From NCBI RefSeq assembly GCF_019091455.1, contig NZ_JAGXJN010000002.1:551959-615958 (forward strand): a stretch of DNA of 64,000 bases. Reading direction: 5' to 3'. The translations under genes were made by a program, and so were the position numbers. The notes below the pieces were generated by a model. That model had not been told where the DNA came from. It saw only the letters and a list, made by a program, of their open reading frames with translations, and made no database searches. This document shows positions 52,364 through 61,175 of this stretch, in pieces (positions within the stretch are counted from its first letter, which is position 1; every line of letters starts with the position of its first letter). The DNA is from Chitinophaga sp. GbtcB8. GTDB taxonomy: Bacteria > Bacteroidota > Bacteroidia > Chitinophagales > Chitinophagaceae.

Positions 52364-52870
52364 TGTTATTGCTTTTTAAAATGAAGAATAAAAGTATCGG
52401 AACGAAGTTAAGGGGCTGCATAAAACGTCCCAAATGAAATGAGCGTTTTTATCACATTTTATCACATTTTATCACTTTTGGTAGTTGCGCTACCAGGCCC
52501 AAAAGTGGGCCAGGATGGGTGATAAGCCTTACCAGTAGGATGTTTTCGACGAAAGATAAGTATTTACGTGTACTACATCAATAACAACTTCCAACCGTGC
52601 ACAAGCGCCTTGCCTGCAGGATTGAAAACAAACCTTGGCTGGCGTCATCGGCTTGATAAAGATCAATTTTTCCACCAAAGCCCACACGGCTTCCAACGCT
52701 TCATCAACGCTCCGAACAGCCAGGCGCAGTTTGTTTTTAACCTGCAGGCAAAGTAGCAGAGATCATGCGCTTTTACCCCTAATAGTATGCGCTTTTAATG
52801 GGAGTTGCATGCGCTTTTACCCCGAATGTCTATCGAAGGGCGCAAGAACATTTCACCAGTTATAACTCCA
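52364..52870. repeat. Intergenic region with two short repeat arrays
   Basis: Two small arrays are present. The 10-mer ATCACATTTT occurs in tandem from 52451 (ATCACATTTT twice, then ATCACTTTT). The word ATGCGCTTTTA occurs three times at 52765, 52787 and 52809, twice within CATGCGCTTTTACCCC. Between them (about 52600-52750) a protein-like frame exists on the minus strand (NKLRLAVRSVDEALEAVWAL), without a start codon, perhaps a remnant of a mobile element. Confidence 0.45.
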
Positions 52871-55800
52871 TCACCTCACCAACGTTACCGCACCTCTCCT
52901 TACCACAGCCTGCCCCTTGCTGTTCGTATACCGCGCTATCCATACATACGTACCCGCTGCCTGCGGCCGGTCTTTAAAATAACCATCCCATCCAACCCGC
53001 GGATCCGAATGTGAAAATATCAGATTTCCCCATACATTAAAGATCTCAAGCTTATAGCCGCTTATATTCCCGTACAGCGCCGGCCTGAAAAGGTCGTTCT
53101 GCCCGTCACCGTTAGGAGAGAAGCCCGTAGGCATTGTTAGCTCGCAGTCCTCATCCAGCAAAATGATCTTGAACGGCAGCACTGCTACACAGCCGTATTT
53201 ATCCTGCACCACGGCGTTATAGGCTCCTTTATCCAAAGGACGGATATCGCCGGTAGCGATGGTGTTTTCATTCAGGCTATACCGGTAGGGAAGGGTGCCG
53301 CCTGTTGCATGAAAACGTACACTACCTTTATGGATCCCATCGCACTGCATATCCTGTTTCTCATCCATCACCAATGTCAGCTCCGGCGATACGTCAATGG
53401 CCACCGGGTCCAGCTTTGTTTCACAGCCATTTTTATCGGTAACTATTGCTTCATAGCTGCTGGCAGCCAGGCCGCTGAAATCCCCGTCTGTGCGGCTCAT
53501 AGCAGTACCTGCCAGGCTATACGTATAAGGTAAGGTACCGCCGCTGGCCTTTACAGCCAGCTGTCCGCCTATGTAGGAGCAGCCATTAGTAGCAGATATA
53601 AATTTCAGCAGCAGGGGATAAGGCTGTGTAATGCTTACGGTGGTAGCGAAAGTACAGCCGTTTACATCTTTTACGGTTACGGTATAGTTACCGGGTGTTA
53701 AGGAGTCAAATACCGGCTCCGTTTGCCAGTTCCCGTTATCCATGCGGTAGGTGTATGGTGTAGTGCCGCCGCTGGTGGTAAAGGTTACTTTCCCGTTTGC
53801 TGCGCCATAACAGTCAACCTGCTGTATAACGGGTTTCATGGTAAGCGCTGCGGGCTCCTGCACTTTTATGGATATGCTGTCCAGGCAACCGTTATGATCG
53901 CGTACATAGATCTTATAAGTGCCGCGGCTAAGTTTTGCAAAGTAAGAAGTATCCTGCCAGGTAAGCCCGCGATCTTTGGTGTATTGATAGGGCGCTGTAC
54001 CGCCATCGGCCGTTAACATTATACTACCGTTTGTACCACCATGACAGGTAACTGCGCTGCTTTTCCCGGTAGTATGTAATGCGGGTGGTTCATAGATATC
54101 TACAACGGCGCTGGCATCACAGTAGCCGTTGTCTTTTACCATAATGGTGTAATGTCCGCCCGGCAAGCCTATAAAGTTAGGATTGCTTTGCCAGGTAGCA
54201 CCGTTGTTAATGCTATATTTATAAGGGGGAGAGCCGCCGCTGGCAAAAGTGTGAATGCTGCCGTTTGCCGCATTACGGCAGGTTACATCCGTGCCTTCCA
54301 CACGCGCGGTTAGCAGGGTGGGTTCACCCAAAGTTATCTGGCTGCGTACCTGGTTACCGTTATTGTCTTCCACCAGTATATTGTATACGCCGGCTGGTCC
54401 TGCAAAGCGGTTTTGACTTTGCCAGTTGGCGCCATCATCTTTGCTATAACGGTAAGGAGGCTGGCCGCCCTGTGCATTTATGGTAATGTTGCCATTGGCA
54501 CCCTGGTAACAGGATGGGCCCCAGCTGTTCATTACCAGCTGCACCACCGGGGAGGTGGCCACGGTAAGTATAAGCCCTGTTCTACACCCATGCTGATCCT
54601 TTACATACAGTGTGTAAGAGCCGGAAACAACATTGTCAAAGGTACTGGCGCTTTGCCATGCCTGGTTCCTGCCAATGCTGTAGCTATAGTCGGGCGATCC
54701 GCCGCCTGCAACCATGTTAATGCTGCAATCTGTTGTACCGTTAAAAATGCCTTTGGCGCTGCTGATGTATAAAAATGTTGGTTCTTTCAGGGTTACCTGC
54801 TCATAGGTCATACAGGCATTGCTGTCCAATACCATTACGGTATAATCGCCAGCAGAGATGCCCTGGAAATCAGGCGTGGTTTGCCAGGTAAGCCCGTTAT
54901 TATTCGTGTACCTGTAAGGCTGGGTGCCGCCCTGGGCCTGCACGCTGATGCTGCCGTTGGAGTTACCATAACAAACAGCATCCTGGTTTTGTGTGTGCAT
55001 GGTTAAACGCTGGGGTGCGGTTATCTCTATTGTTTTATCCAATATACACGCGTTGTGATCCCTCACATAGATCTTGTAGGCGCCGCGCGCCAGCTTTTCA
55101 AAAACAGGATCGTCCTGCCAGGTTCGGCCATCCTTACTGTATTCATAAGGCAGCTCGCCACCGCTTGCTTTTACGGAAATACGCCCGGTGCTGCTTTCAT
55201 AACAGGTGGCATGTTCCGCGCTAAGCTCAATATATATAGGGTCGGGAGAGGTAATGTGCATCCAGGCGCTGGTCATACACTCGTGCTGATCCTTCACCAG
55301 TATGACGTAATCGCCCGGCAGCAGCTTATTAAAATAGTTGGCGGCCTGCCAGGTGCGGGCACTGTCCAGGCTATAGGTATAAGGCGGTGTGCCGCCGGAT
55401 GGCTGTACAGAGATCTGCGCATTGCCGTAGCAGGAGGCAGTGGCATGCTGCTCGCTGATAGCCAGGGCTGCGGGCTCTTTTAGCTGAACGGTTGCTGTAT
55501 CCCGCAGTTTGGCGCTGTCCTGTACTATAATAGTGTAGGCGCCTGCCGGCAGTAGCGTAAAAACAGGATCGTTCTGCCAGCTGCGTCCATTGTCGCGGCT
55601 ATATTGATAGGAACCTTTACCTTTTGATGCTTCGGCAGTTATACTGCCATCATTACGGCCATTACAGGAGATGTCCGTGTGCGAAAGTGTGAGCGTTGGC
55701 GGTATGTTGGTACTGTCTGCGAAAGCATTTATGAGTGCGGTTTTAGCCGCCGGAGGCATTACGGTATGTGCCCGGGATACCTGTGGCAAGGCAGGTATCA

Positions 55801-55894
55801 AAAGCAACAGCAACCATAACACCCCCTGATTCCGGCTGTACCCGGGCAACGATTCATAAATGCTCCACGACCAGTTTACCCTGGGCATTGACAT
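52871..55894 (-). CDS. SprB-repeat surface adhesin with gliding/T9SS type B C-terminal domain
   Basis: A 1007-residue secreted protein. After a signal region (about 12-44; WLLLLLIPALPQVSRA) come eleven SprB repeats of about 65-75 residues, each with C-x-G...G-x-I-x-V...GG-x-x-P-Y-x-Y-S...W-x...F...L-x-x-G-x-Y...V-x-D...C. The last 90 residues form the CHU_C/gliding-motility-associated C-terminal domain (MPTGFSPNGDGQNDLFRP, IFNVWGNLIF, WDGYFKDRPQAAGTYVW), used for type B secretion. SprB is the mobile adhesin of flavobacterial gliding. This protein is far smaller and may be an adhesin with or without a gliding role. It is a single minus-strand gene. Confidence 0.92.
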   Translation of the reverse strand: MSMPRVNWSWSIYESLPGYSRNQGVLWLLLLLIPALPQVSRAHTVMPPAAKTALINAFADSTNIPPTLTLSHTDISCNGRNDGSITAEASKGKGSYQYSRDNGRSWQNDPVFTLLPAGAYTIIVQDSAKLRDTATVQLKEPAALAISEQHATASCYGNAQISVQPSGGTPPYTYSLDSARTWQAANYFNKLLPGDYVILVKDQHECMTSAWMHITSPDPIYIELSAEHATCYESSTGRISVKASGGELPYEYSKDGRTWQDDPVFEKLARGAYKIYVRDHNACILDKTIEITAPQRLTMHTQNQDAVCYGNSNGSISVQAQGGTQPYRYTNNNGLTWQTTPDFQGISAGDYTVMVLDSNACMTYEQVTLKEPTFLYISSAKGIFNGTTDCSINMVAGGGSPDYSYSIGRNQAWQSASTFDNVVSGSYTLYVKDQHGCRTGLILTVATSPVVQLVMNSWGPSCYQGANGNITINAQGGQPPYRYSKDDGANWQSQNRFAGPAGVYNILVEDNNGNQVRSQITLGEPTLLTARVEGTDVTCRNAANGSIHTFASGGSPPYKYSINNGATWQSNPNFIGLPGGHYTIMVKDNGYCDASAVVDIYEPPALHTTGKSSAVTCHGGTNGSIMLTADGGTAPYQYTKDRGLTWQDTSYFAKLSRGTYKIYVRDHNGCLDSISIKVQEPAALTMKPVIQQVDCYGAANGKVTFTTSGGTTPYTYRMDNGNWQTEPVFDSLTPGNYTVTVKDVNGCTFATTVSITQPYPLLLKFISATNGCSYIGGQLAVKASGGTLPYTYSLAGTAMSRTDGDFSGLAASSYEAIVTDKNGCETKLDPVAIDVSPELTLVMDEKQDMQCDGIHKGSVRFHATGGTLPYRYSLNENTIATGDIRPLDKGAYNAVVQDKYGCVAVLPFKIILLDEDCELTMPTGFSPNGDGQNDLFRPALYGNISGYKLEIFNVWGNLIFSHSDPRVGWDGYFKDRPQAAGTYVWIARYTNSKGQAVVRRGAVTLVR

Positions 55895-56033
55895 AGGATA
55901 GTAATAAAAAATGAGGGCTTCGATATAGTTAGAATTCAAAAATATGTAATCAAAAACTTATTTAAATCACCTTTTAGTTGCAGATGTGCGATATATTTTT
56001 TTCTATATTGCAGGATACTAGTCCCTGTAAACT

Positions 56034-57023
56034 ATGCACCCACATACATTTGAGCGGCTACACGCAGAGGGGTTGATCAGTGAAAGCAGTGTAGAAAAAG
56101 TAAAAGCTGTGTCCGCCAATAAGCTGTTTTCCCTGCACTGGGAGCTGAAAACCGTCCTGTACCTGGGTGTGTTATTACTCAGCACCGGCCTGGGAATACT
56201 GGTTTATAAGAACATTGATACCATTGGCCACCAGGTTATTCTGCTGTTTATTGCCGCTGTAAGCGCCGGCTGTTTTTACTACTGTAACAAAAGAAAACAG
56301 CCCTTTTCCTTTAGCAAGGTGCCTGCGCCGGATGCCTTATCCGACTACCTGCTGGTACTGGGCTGTCTTACCTTTGTATCCTTCATTGCCTATATACAAT
56401 TCCAGTATGCCATTTTCGGCAACCACCTGCGGCTGGCCGGTTTTATTCCACTGGTGGTATTGTTCTTCTGTGCTTATTATTTCGATCACCTGGGCGTGTT
56501 GAGCCTGGCCATCACCAACCTGGCTGCGTGGATGGGCATTGTGGTAACCCCTTTGCGCATTCTGCGGGAGAATGACTTCAACAGCGAAACCCTTATTTTC
56601 ACCGGCATAACGCTGGGGGTATTATTGATTGCAGCAGGGGAGCTATCCCGGTACCGGAACATTAAAGCACATTTCCGCTTCACGTATATGAACATTGGCG
56701 CGCATGTACTGTTTATTTCCCTGCTGGCAGGTATGTTCCACTTTGAGCACCAGTTTTACCTGTTCATAATGGCGTTAACAGGGACTGCTCTTTATTTCTA
56801 TAAGCAGGCCCTAAAGGATCATTCTTTTTATTTTATGCTGATCCTTACCTTATACAGCTATATCGGGCTCAGTTATTTAGTGATCCGGTTACTGATGCTG
56901 GCGGAGGATATTGACCTGGGCGCTGTGTACCTGATCCTGTTCTATTTCATTGGGTCCGGCGTAGGGCTGATCCTGTTCCTTATTAACCTCAACAAAAAGA
57001 TCAAACAAAATGCTGGCATATAA
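56034..57023 (+). CDS. DUF2157-like polytopic membrane protein
   Basis: A 329-residue inner-membrane protein. The first 40 residues are cytoplasmic and helical (HTFERLHAEGLISESSVEKVKA), followed by about nine membrane helices. The short soluble N-terminus leading into TVLYLGVLLLSTGLGILVYKN is typical of DUF2157 proteins, whose function is unknown. The 3' end overlaps the next membrane-protein gene by 14 bp, so the two are co-translated and probably form one complex. Confidence 0.75.
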   Translation: MHPHTFERLHAEGLISESSVEKVKAVSANKLFSLHWELKTVLYLGVLLLSTGLGILVYKNIDTIGHQVILLFIAAVSAGCFYYCNKRKQPFSFSKVPAPDALSDYLLVLGCLTFVSFIAYIQFQYAIFGNHLRLAGFIPLVVLFFCAYYFDHLGVLSLAITNLAAWMGIVVTPLRILRENDFNSETLIFTGITLGVLLIAAGELSRYRNIKAHFRFTYMNIGAHVLFISLLAGMFHFEHQFYLFIMALTGTALYFYKQALKDHSFYFMLILTLYSYIGLSYLVIRLLMLAEDIDLGAVYLILFYFIGSGVGLILFLINLNKKIKQNAGI

Positions 57024-58176
57024 ACAGGAATGGCTGGATAATAAGGTCCTGCACGAAGAAGCGGAAGAAGCATACAAACAGCAATGCATTAGTAAAGAGG
57101 AAAAGGAGCGCATTTTCCAGGCGTACCCTGTACCGTTCTACACGCCCAATATTTACATCCGCATCGGGCTGTTCCTGCTAACGGTGATCATCGTTTTATT
57201 TTCATTGGGATTATTGGGGTTGATGTTCATACAGCTTGTTAAAGAATCCTGGCAGGGGCTGATCATCTTTTTCGGGTTATTAACCTATGGTGCGCTGGAG
57301 TTCATGATCCATGAAACCAAACATCACCGCTCCGGGGTAGATGATGCCCTGTTGTGGACCAGCATATCGTTATTCCTGAGCGGTTGTATGATGGCGCTAC
57401 CGCAGGATACTCCTTACCTGGTATATTGCCTGGTCATTTTTATGACAACGGTTTACGCTGCCTTGCGCTTTGCCGATACACTTATGAGCATTGCAGCTGT
57501 TATAGCTTTATTAGGATGCCTGTTCTATGCCTGTATCAATATGGGTACTGCCGGCCGTATTGCTGCGCCGCTGTTACTGATGATAGCCTCTTATGGTATT
57601 TATGCCTGGGCAAGGAAATGGGATTGGAAAACAACATGGCGGCACTACAAGCATTGCGGCAGCATTATTGAGATCACCACTTTACTTACCGGCTATTTAT
57701 CTGTAAACTATTTAGTAGTGCGGGAAGCCAGCAACGAATTTTTTGATCTTAACCTGGAACCCGGCCAAAGCATTCCTGCTGCCTGGCTCTTCTGGATCTT
57801 TACCATACTTATTCCGCTGGCTTATATTGCAGCAGGCATCTGGAAGAAGAATGTGATCCTTCTGCGCACAGGACTGGTGTTAATTGCCGGCATTGTATTA
57901 ACCATCAAACAGTACCATCATATGGCGCCAATAGAGCTGGAAATGACCCTGGGCGGTTTGGTAATGATAGGTATTGCGTATGTACTGATCCGTTATCTTA
58001 AAACGCCTAAGCACGATTTTACCAGCCAGGAAATAGATAATACTCACCTGCTGGAAAAGGTACAGGGTGAATCGCTGGTTGTTTCCGAAAGCTTTACGCC
58101 AACGCCTGCACCTGCGCCTGGCTTTAATTTTGGCGGTGGCACCGGCGGCGGGGGAGGTGCGCAGGGGGGATGGTAA
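57010..58176 (+). CDS. Polytopic membrane protein with Gly-rich C-terminus
   Basis: A 388-residue protein encoded in overlap with the DUF2157-like gene. A 60-residue cytoplasmic, highly charged N-terminus (DNKVLHEEAEEAYKQQC) precedes about ten membrane helices (65-340). A cytoplasmic C-terminal tail ends in a glycine-rich stretch (GFNFGGGTGGGGGAQGGW). The general arrangement (helical N-terminal segment, then helices) mirrors the upstream protein, so the two may be ancient duplicates. No enzymatic motif was found. Confidence 0.75.
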   Translation: MLAYKQEWLDNKVLHEEAEEAYKQQCISKEEKERIFQAYPVPFYTPNIYIRIGLFLLTVIIVLFSLGLLGLMFIQLVKESWQGLIIFFGLLTYGALEFMIHETKHHRSGVDDALLWTSISLFLSGCMMALPQDTPYLVYCLVIFMTTVYAALRFADTLMSIAAVIALLGCLFYACINMGTAGRIAAPLLLMIASYGIYAWARKWDWKTTWRHYKHCGSIIEITTLLTGYLSVNYLVVREASNEFFDLNLEPGQSIPAAWLFWIFTILIPLAYIAAGIWKKNVILLRTGLVLIAGIVLTIKQYHHMAPIELEMTLGGLVMIGIAYVLIRYLKTPKHDFTSQEIDNTHLLEKVQGESLVVSESFTPTPAPAPGFNFGGGTGGGGGAQGGW

Positions 58177-58339
58177 AGAACACCTGGAGTTAATCAGGCA
58201 GGGCCTTTTCAGATCCAGGAAGCAAAGGTTTGACATAAGGAAAATTTCACGGTTCCGCCATCTGGCAAAACCAGCACTAACAAAACATCCCTTGGCTGGT
58301 GGCTCATTTGATTATTTAGGTTTTGATACCTAACAGCAG

Positions 58340-58528
58340 GTGATCAACGACCTGCACGGTGATAACAGGCTGGCGTTTGATTATAATGGAAAGACGATCA
58401 CATTCGGCAATAATATTTATTCCTGGGACTTTGATGAGCTGGAAGTAGTGCTTTATGATATAACCGGCAATGATTTTAGGTATGATGATGAAAGTGATTT
58501 TTCACAAACAAAGAATTATATTAAATGA
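58340..58528 (+). CDS. Small hypothetical protein, 62 residues
   Basis: An ORF with a GTG start just after an in-frame TAA, encoding a small acidic protein (GKTITFGNNIYSWDFDEL, TGNDFRYDDESDFSQTKN). It overlaps the methyltransferase gene by 4 bp in an ATGA arrangement. The family is unknown. The sharp N-terminal limit and weak start codon leave open that this is the C-terminal remnant of a larger gene. Confidence 0.5.
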   Translation: MINDLHGDNRLAFDYNGKTITFGNNIYSWDFDELEVVLYDITGNDFRYDDESDFSQTKNYIK

Positions 58529-59103
58529 CTGAGGAAATCAATCAACCTATACCGAACGCTTATTTTGCTATAGACAAAGCAACAAAGGAAAATGGCTTTA
58601 CTATGGCTTCCGACATTTTAACCTGCTCTTTATTACGGACCTTAGCTGCTTCAAAACCATCCGGCAAATTCTTAGAGCTTGGAACCGGCACCGGGCTTTC
58701 AACTTCCTGGATACTGGATGGTATGGATAGTAACTCTACATTGATTTCATTTGACAATGATGAAGCGCTTTTGGCAATCGCTAAAGAATATCTGGGTGAT
58801 GACAATCGCTTAAACCTGGTGCATACTGATGGTGAGGATTGGGTGAAAAATAATAAAGGACAAAAATTCGATTATGTTTTTGCTGACACCTGGCATGGGA
58901 AATATCTTCTTTTGGAAGAAGTGTTAGATATGCTAAATGTGGGCGGGCTTTATATTGTAGACGATATGTTACCGCAGCCAAACTGGCCGGAGGGGCATCA
59001 GGAAAAAGCAATCAATTTTATAAAATATTTAGAGAGCAGGACTGATCTAGTACTGACAAAACAAAATTGGGCGACCGGGATAATTATTGCAGTGAGGAGA
59101 TAG
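58525..59103 (+). CDS. Class I SAM-dependent methyltransferase
   Basis: A 192-residue soluble enzyme with the Rossmann methyltransferase core: motif I LELGTGTGL (about 52-60), acidic loop FDNDE, post-I segment HTDGEDWV, motif with DYVFADTWHG, and GGLYIVDDM. The D-D/W-H-G pattern and size resemble caffeoyl-CoA/catechol O-methyltransferase-like proteins, though the usual metal ligands are only partly recognisable. The substrate is unknown. It is coupled to the 62-residue gene upstream. Confidence 0.83.
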   Translation: MTEEINQPIPNAYFAIDKATKENGFTMASDILTCSLLRTLAASKPSGKFLELGTGTGLSTSWILDGMDSNSTLISFDNDEALLAIAKEYLGDDNRLNLVHTDGEDWVKNNKGQKFDYVFADTWHGKYLLLEEVLDMLNVGGLYIVDDMLPQPNWPEGHQEKAINFIKYLESRTDLVLTKQNWATGIIIAVRR

Positions 59104-59557
59104 ACCGGCCAATATGGACCTGCACGCAACATTCGGTTGCTGCTAATATGGTTTAAAAAAACATTGAATTTGAAACAAGAAGCCAGTAGTTTGACTATGA
59201 ATGGAAAAATATTTTGGCGATGTAGATCCGCTGCGGCGCGGCGCCCGCATTTCCGCCAGACCATAACATGTACATTTGTCCCTGATGCTTAAAAACGGTT
59301 CCGTCTCATCCAGGTCCTTTAATTAAACTACACAAAGAAAGGGTTGATATGATGGGAATTTCACGGTCCGGCGATGGTTCAATTCCATTGTCCTCCGCTA
59401 ATGAGCATGTACCTGACTGGTAAAGGGGGAATTAATAATGAAGGATAATAATTGATGACCGGCGCGGTTTGTTGGGGGAGTAGTAATTGACCGCATGAAA
59501 TTATTTTGTTTAAAATATACTTTTTAGTATATCTTTGTACCGAAAAGTATATTTAAT
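59104..59557. other. Intergenic region before the TetR gene
   Basis: A 454-bp spacer. A diverged copy of the sequence at 58224-58257 (AAAGGTTTGACATAAGG and ATTTCACGGTTCC) recurs at 59338-59371 as AAAGGGTTGATATGATGG and ATTTCACGGTCC, flanking the methyltransferase pair. The last 50 bp hold the TetR promoter and operator. No gene was recognised. Confidence 0.4.
59505..59537 (+). promoter_or_regulatory. TetR gene promoter with embedded operator
   Basis: TTTG (59505-59508), 21 bp, then TATCTTTG (59530-59537) is an exact Bacteroidota promoter. The perfect palindrome ATATACTTTTTAGTATAT (59515-59532) fills the spacer and overlaps the -7 element, so a protein bound there would block RNA polymerase. 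A half-site, AAAGTATAT, follows near 59544. Confidence 0.85.
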
Positions 59558-60148
59558 ATGTTGAGTAAAGCGGAAAGAACCAAACAGTTTATCCTGGAGA
59601 CAGCGGGCCCTATTTTTAATCAAAAGGGGATCTCCGGCGCGAGCATAGACGATGTGCTGGATGCTGCCAAAGTAACAAAAGGCTGTCTTTACGGGCATTT
59701 TCAAAGTAAAGAGGACCTGTCTTTACAGGTAGTGGATCATTTGCTGGAAAATAATGAAAAAAAGCTATTTACAATTATAAGCAAGGGTAAAACCGCAAAG
59801 GCAAAAGTGTTTGCCTTCCTTGATTTTTACAAGGACCCTTTGGATACCTACGTAAAAGGAGGATGCCCGTTATTCAACATTGCGGTAGAATCTGACGACC
59901 ATTTTCCCGAGATAAAAGAAAAGGTAGGAGCTGTGCTACGCCAGGGCCAGGAGCTGTTTGTCAGTATTTTACAGCAAGGGATTAAGGATGGGGAATTTTC
60001 TGATGAGCTTAATCCTCCCGTTTATGCATTTAAGGCGGTGGCGGCTGTGGAGGGGGCCGTTGTTTTATGCAGAGCTATGAATACATCTAAACCAATGCAT
60101 GGCCTGATCAGGAGCCTGAAAGCGGAATTAGAGCGTTACGCCGTGTAA
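59558..60148 (+). CDS. TetR/AcrR-family transcriptional repressor
   Basis: A 196-residue regulator with an N-terminal TetR HTH (about 5-50; FILETAGPIFNQKG, ISGASIDDVLDAAKVTKGCL, YGHFQSKEDL) and a C-terminal ligand-binding domain (about 60-196) typical of the AcrR/QacR class. It most likely represses itself and the SDR/MDR genes downstream through three near-identical palindromes of ATATACTnnnnAGTATAT. The inducing ligand is unknown; the reductases it would control suggest a reactive carbonyl or quinone. Confidence 0.92.
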   Translation: MLSKAERTKQFILETAGPIFNQKGISGASIDDVLDAAKVTKGCLYGHFQSKEDLSLQVVDHLLENNEKKLFTIISKGKTAKAKVFAFLDFYKDPLDTYVKGGCPLFNIAVESDDHFPEIKEKVGAVLRQGQELFVSILQQGIKDGEFSDELNPPVYAFKAVAAVEGAVVLCRAMNTSKPMHGLIRSLKAELERYAV

Positions 60149-60164
60149 TTTTTTTTGCCAAATA

Positions 60165-60182
60165 ATATACTAAAAAGTCTAT
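60165..60182. promoter_or_regulatory. TetR-type operator, copy 2
   Basis: ATATACTAAAAAGTCTAT matches the palindrome in the TetR promoter with one base altered in the right half. It lies 16 bp after the TetR stop codon, at the start of the regulatory gap before the SDR gene. Confidence 0.7.
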
Positions 60183-60222
60183 TTTAAGTCATGAGAAGTA
60201 CAGGGTGGCTGCGGATCTAAAA

Positions 60223-60240
60223 ATATACTAAAAAGTATAA
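60223..60240. promoter_or_regulatory. TetR-type operator, copy 3
   Basis: ATATACTAAAAAGTATAA matches the palindrome with one terminal mismatch. It lies 41 bp from copy 2 (end to start, about four helical turns between equivalent points plus one turn offset) and about 105 bp before the SDR start codon. Confidence 0.75.
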
Positions 60241-60344
60241 AATAAACATCAGGATCAGGGTTTGCAAAGTTAAACGGCTTTTCGCACGCAATTGTATAAG
60301 TAATGTTTTCAGGTAATTATATAACAGTGAATAAAAAGAATAAA

Positions 60345-61148
60345 ATGAAACAAACGGTTTTAGTCACAGGGGCCTCATCGGGTATCGGATTGCTTATTGC
60401 CAGCAAGCTTCATGAAAATGGTTACCGGGTAATTGGCACAAGCCGTTACCCCGGGAAATACCAGGCCGGTCTACCTTTCAAATTACTGGCCCTCGATATT
60501 AATGACGACCAGTCTATTGCCTCTTTTTCCAGGGAACTTTTTAGTGAGATCCGGGAGCTGGATGTACTCATTAATAATGCGGGCTACCTGGTAACTGGCC
60601 TTGCCGAAGAAACTTCTATTGAGCTGGGGAAACAACAGTTCGAGACCAACTTTTGGGGAACCATCAAACTCACTAATAAGCTATTGCCCTATTTCCGGGA
60701 TCAAAGACACGGAAAGATCATCACGCTGGGATCAATCACAGGTCTAATGGGTCTGCCAAGCGTTGCTTATTATGCGGCTTCAAAACATGCGCTGGAAGGC
60801 TATTTTAAGGCGCTAAGGTTTGAGCTGAACGAATTTAATATTAAAGTAGCTATGGTAGAACCGATGGGCTTCAAAACCAACATCAATAATAGCTCAGTAG
60901 GGTCGGAGGTGAAAATTAACGCTTATGATCAGCTCCGGGAAAAAGTAGCTGCATTTTCAAAAAATGAATTTGATAAAGCACCCACTCCCGAACCCGTTGT
61001 AGATACAGTAATGAAGATCGTGAACGAAAAGACACCCAAGTTTAGCTTTCCTGTAGGGAAAGGCGCTTCACTCTTTCTTACCATGCAGCATTATGCTTAT
61101 AAGATCTTTGAAAGAGCAATCCTGAAAAGAATGAATGCGGCCAAATAG
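60345..61148 (+). CDS. SDR-family oxidoreductase (classical short-chain dehydrogenase)
   Basis: A 267-residue NAD(P)-dependent enzyme with cofactor motif T8-G-A-S-S-G-I-G15, the NNAG motif (LINNAGYL), and catalytic Y143-x-x-x-K147 in YYAASKHAL, with a Ser about 13 residues before. The basic residue after the glycine motif (GTSRYPGK) favours NADP. The substrate is unknown. The start at 60345 was selected over one 42 bp upstream because the family begins right before the first strand. It lies downstream of TetR operators and 27 bp before the MDR gene, so it is probably induced as an operon. Confidence 0.92.
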   Translation: MKQTVLVTGASSGIGLLIASKLHENGYRVIGTSRYPGKYQAGLPFKLLALDINDDQSIASFSRELFSEIRELDVLINNAGYLVTGLAEETSIELGKQQFETNFWGTIKLTNKLLPYFRDQRHGKIITLGSITGLMGLPSVAYYAASKHALEGYFKALRFELNEFNIKVAMVEPMGFKTNINNSSVGSEVKINAYDQLREKVAAFSKNEFDKAPTPEPVVDTVMKIVNEKTPKFSFPVGKGASLFLTMQHYAYKIFERAILKRMNAAK

Positions 61149-61175
61149 TTTAAATAGAAATAAAAGAAATACCAC

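Noticed and set aside
52447..52480. Possible CRISPR-like tandem repeat
   Set aside because: The unit is only 10 bp, there are no spacers and no cas genes nearby.
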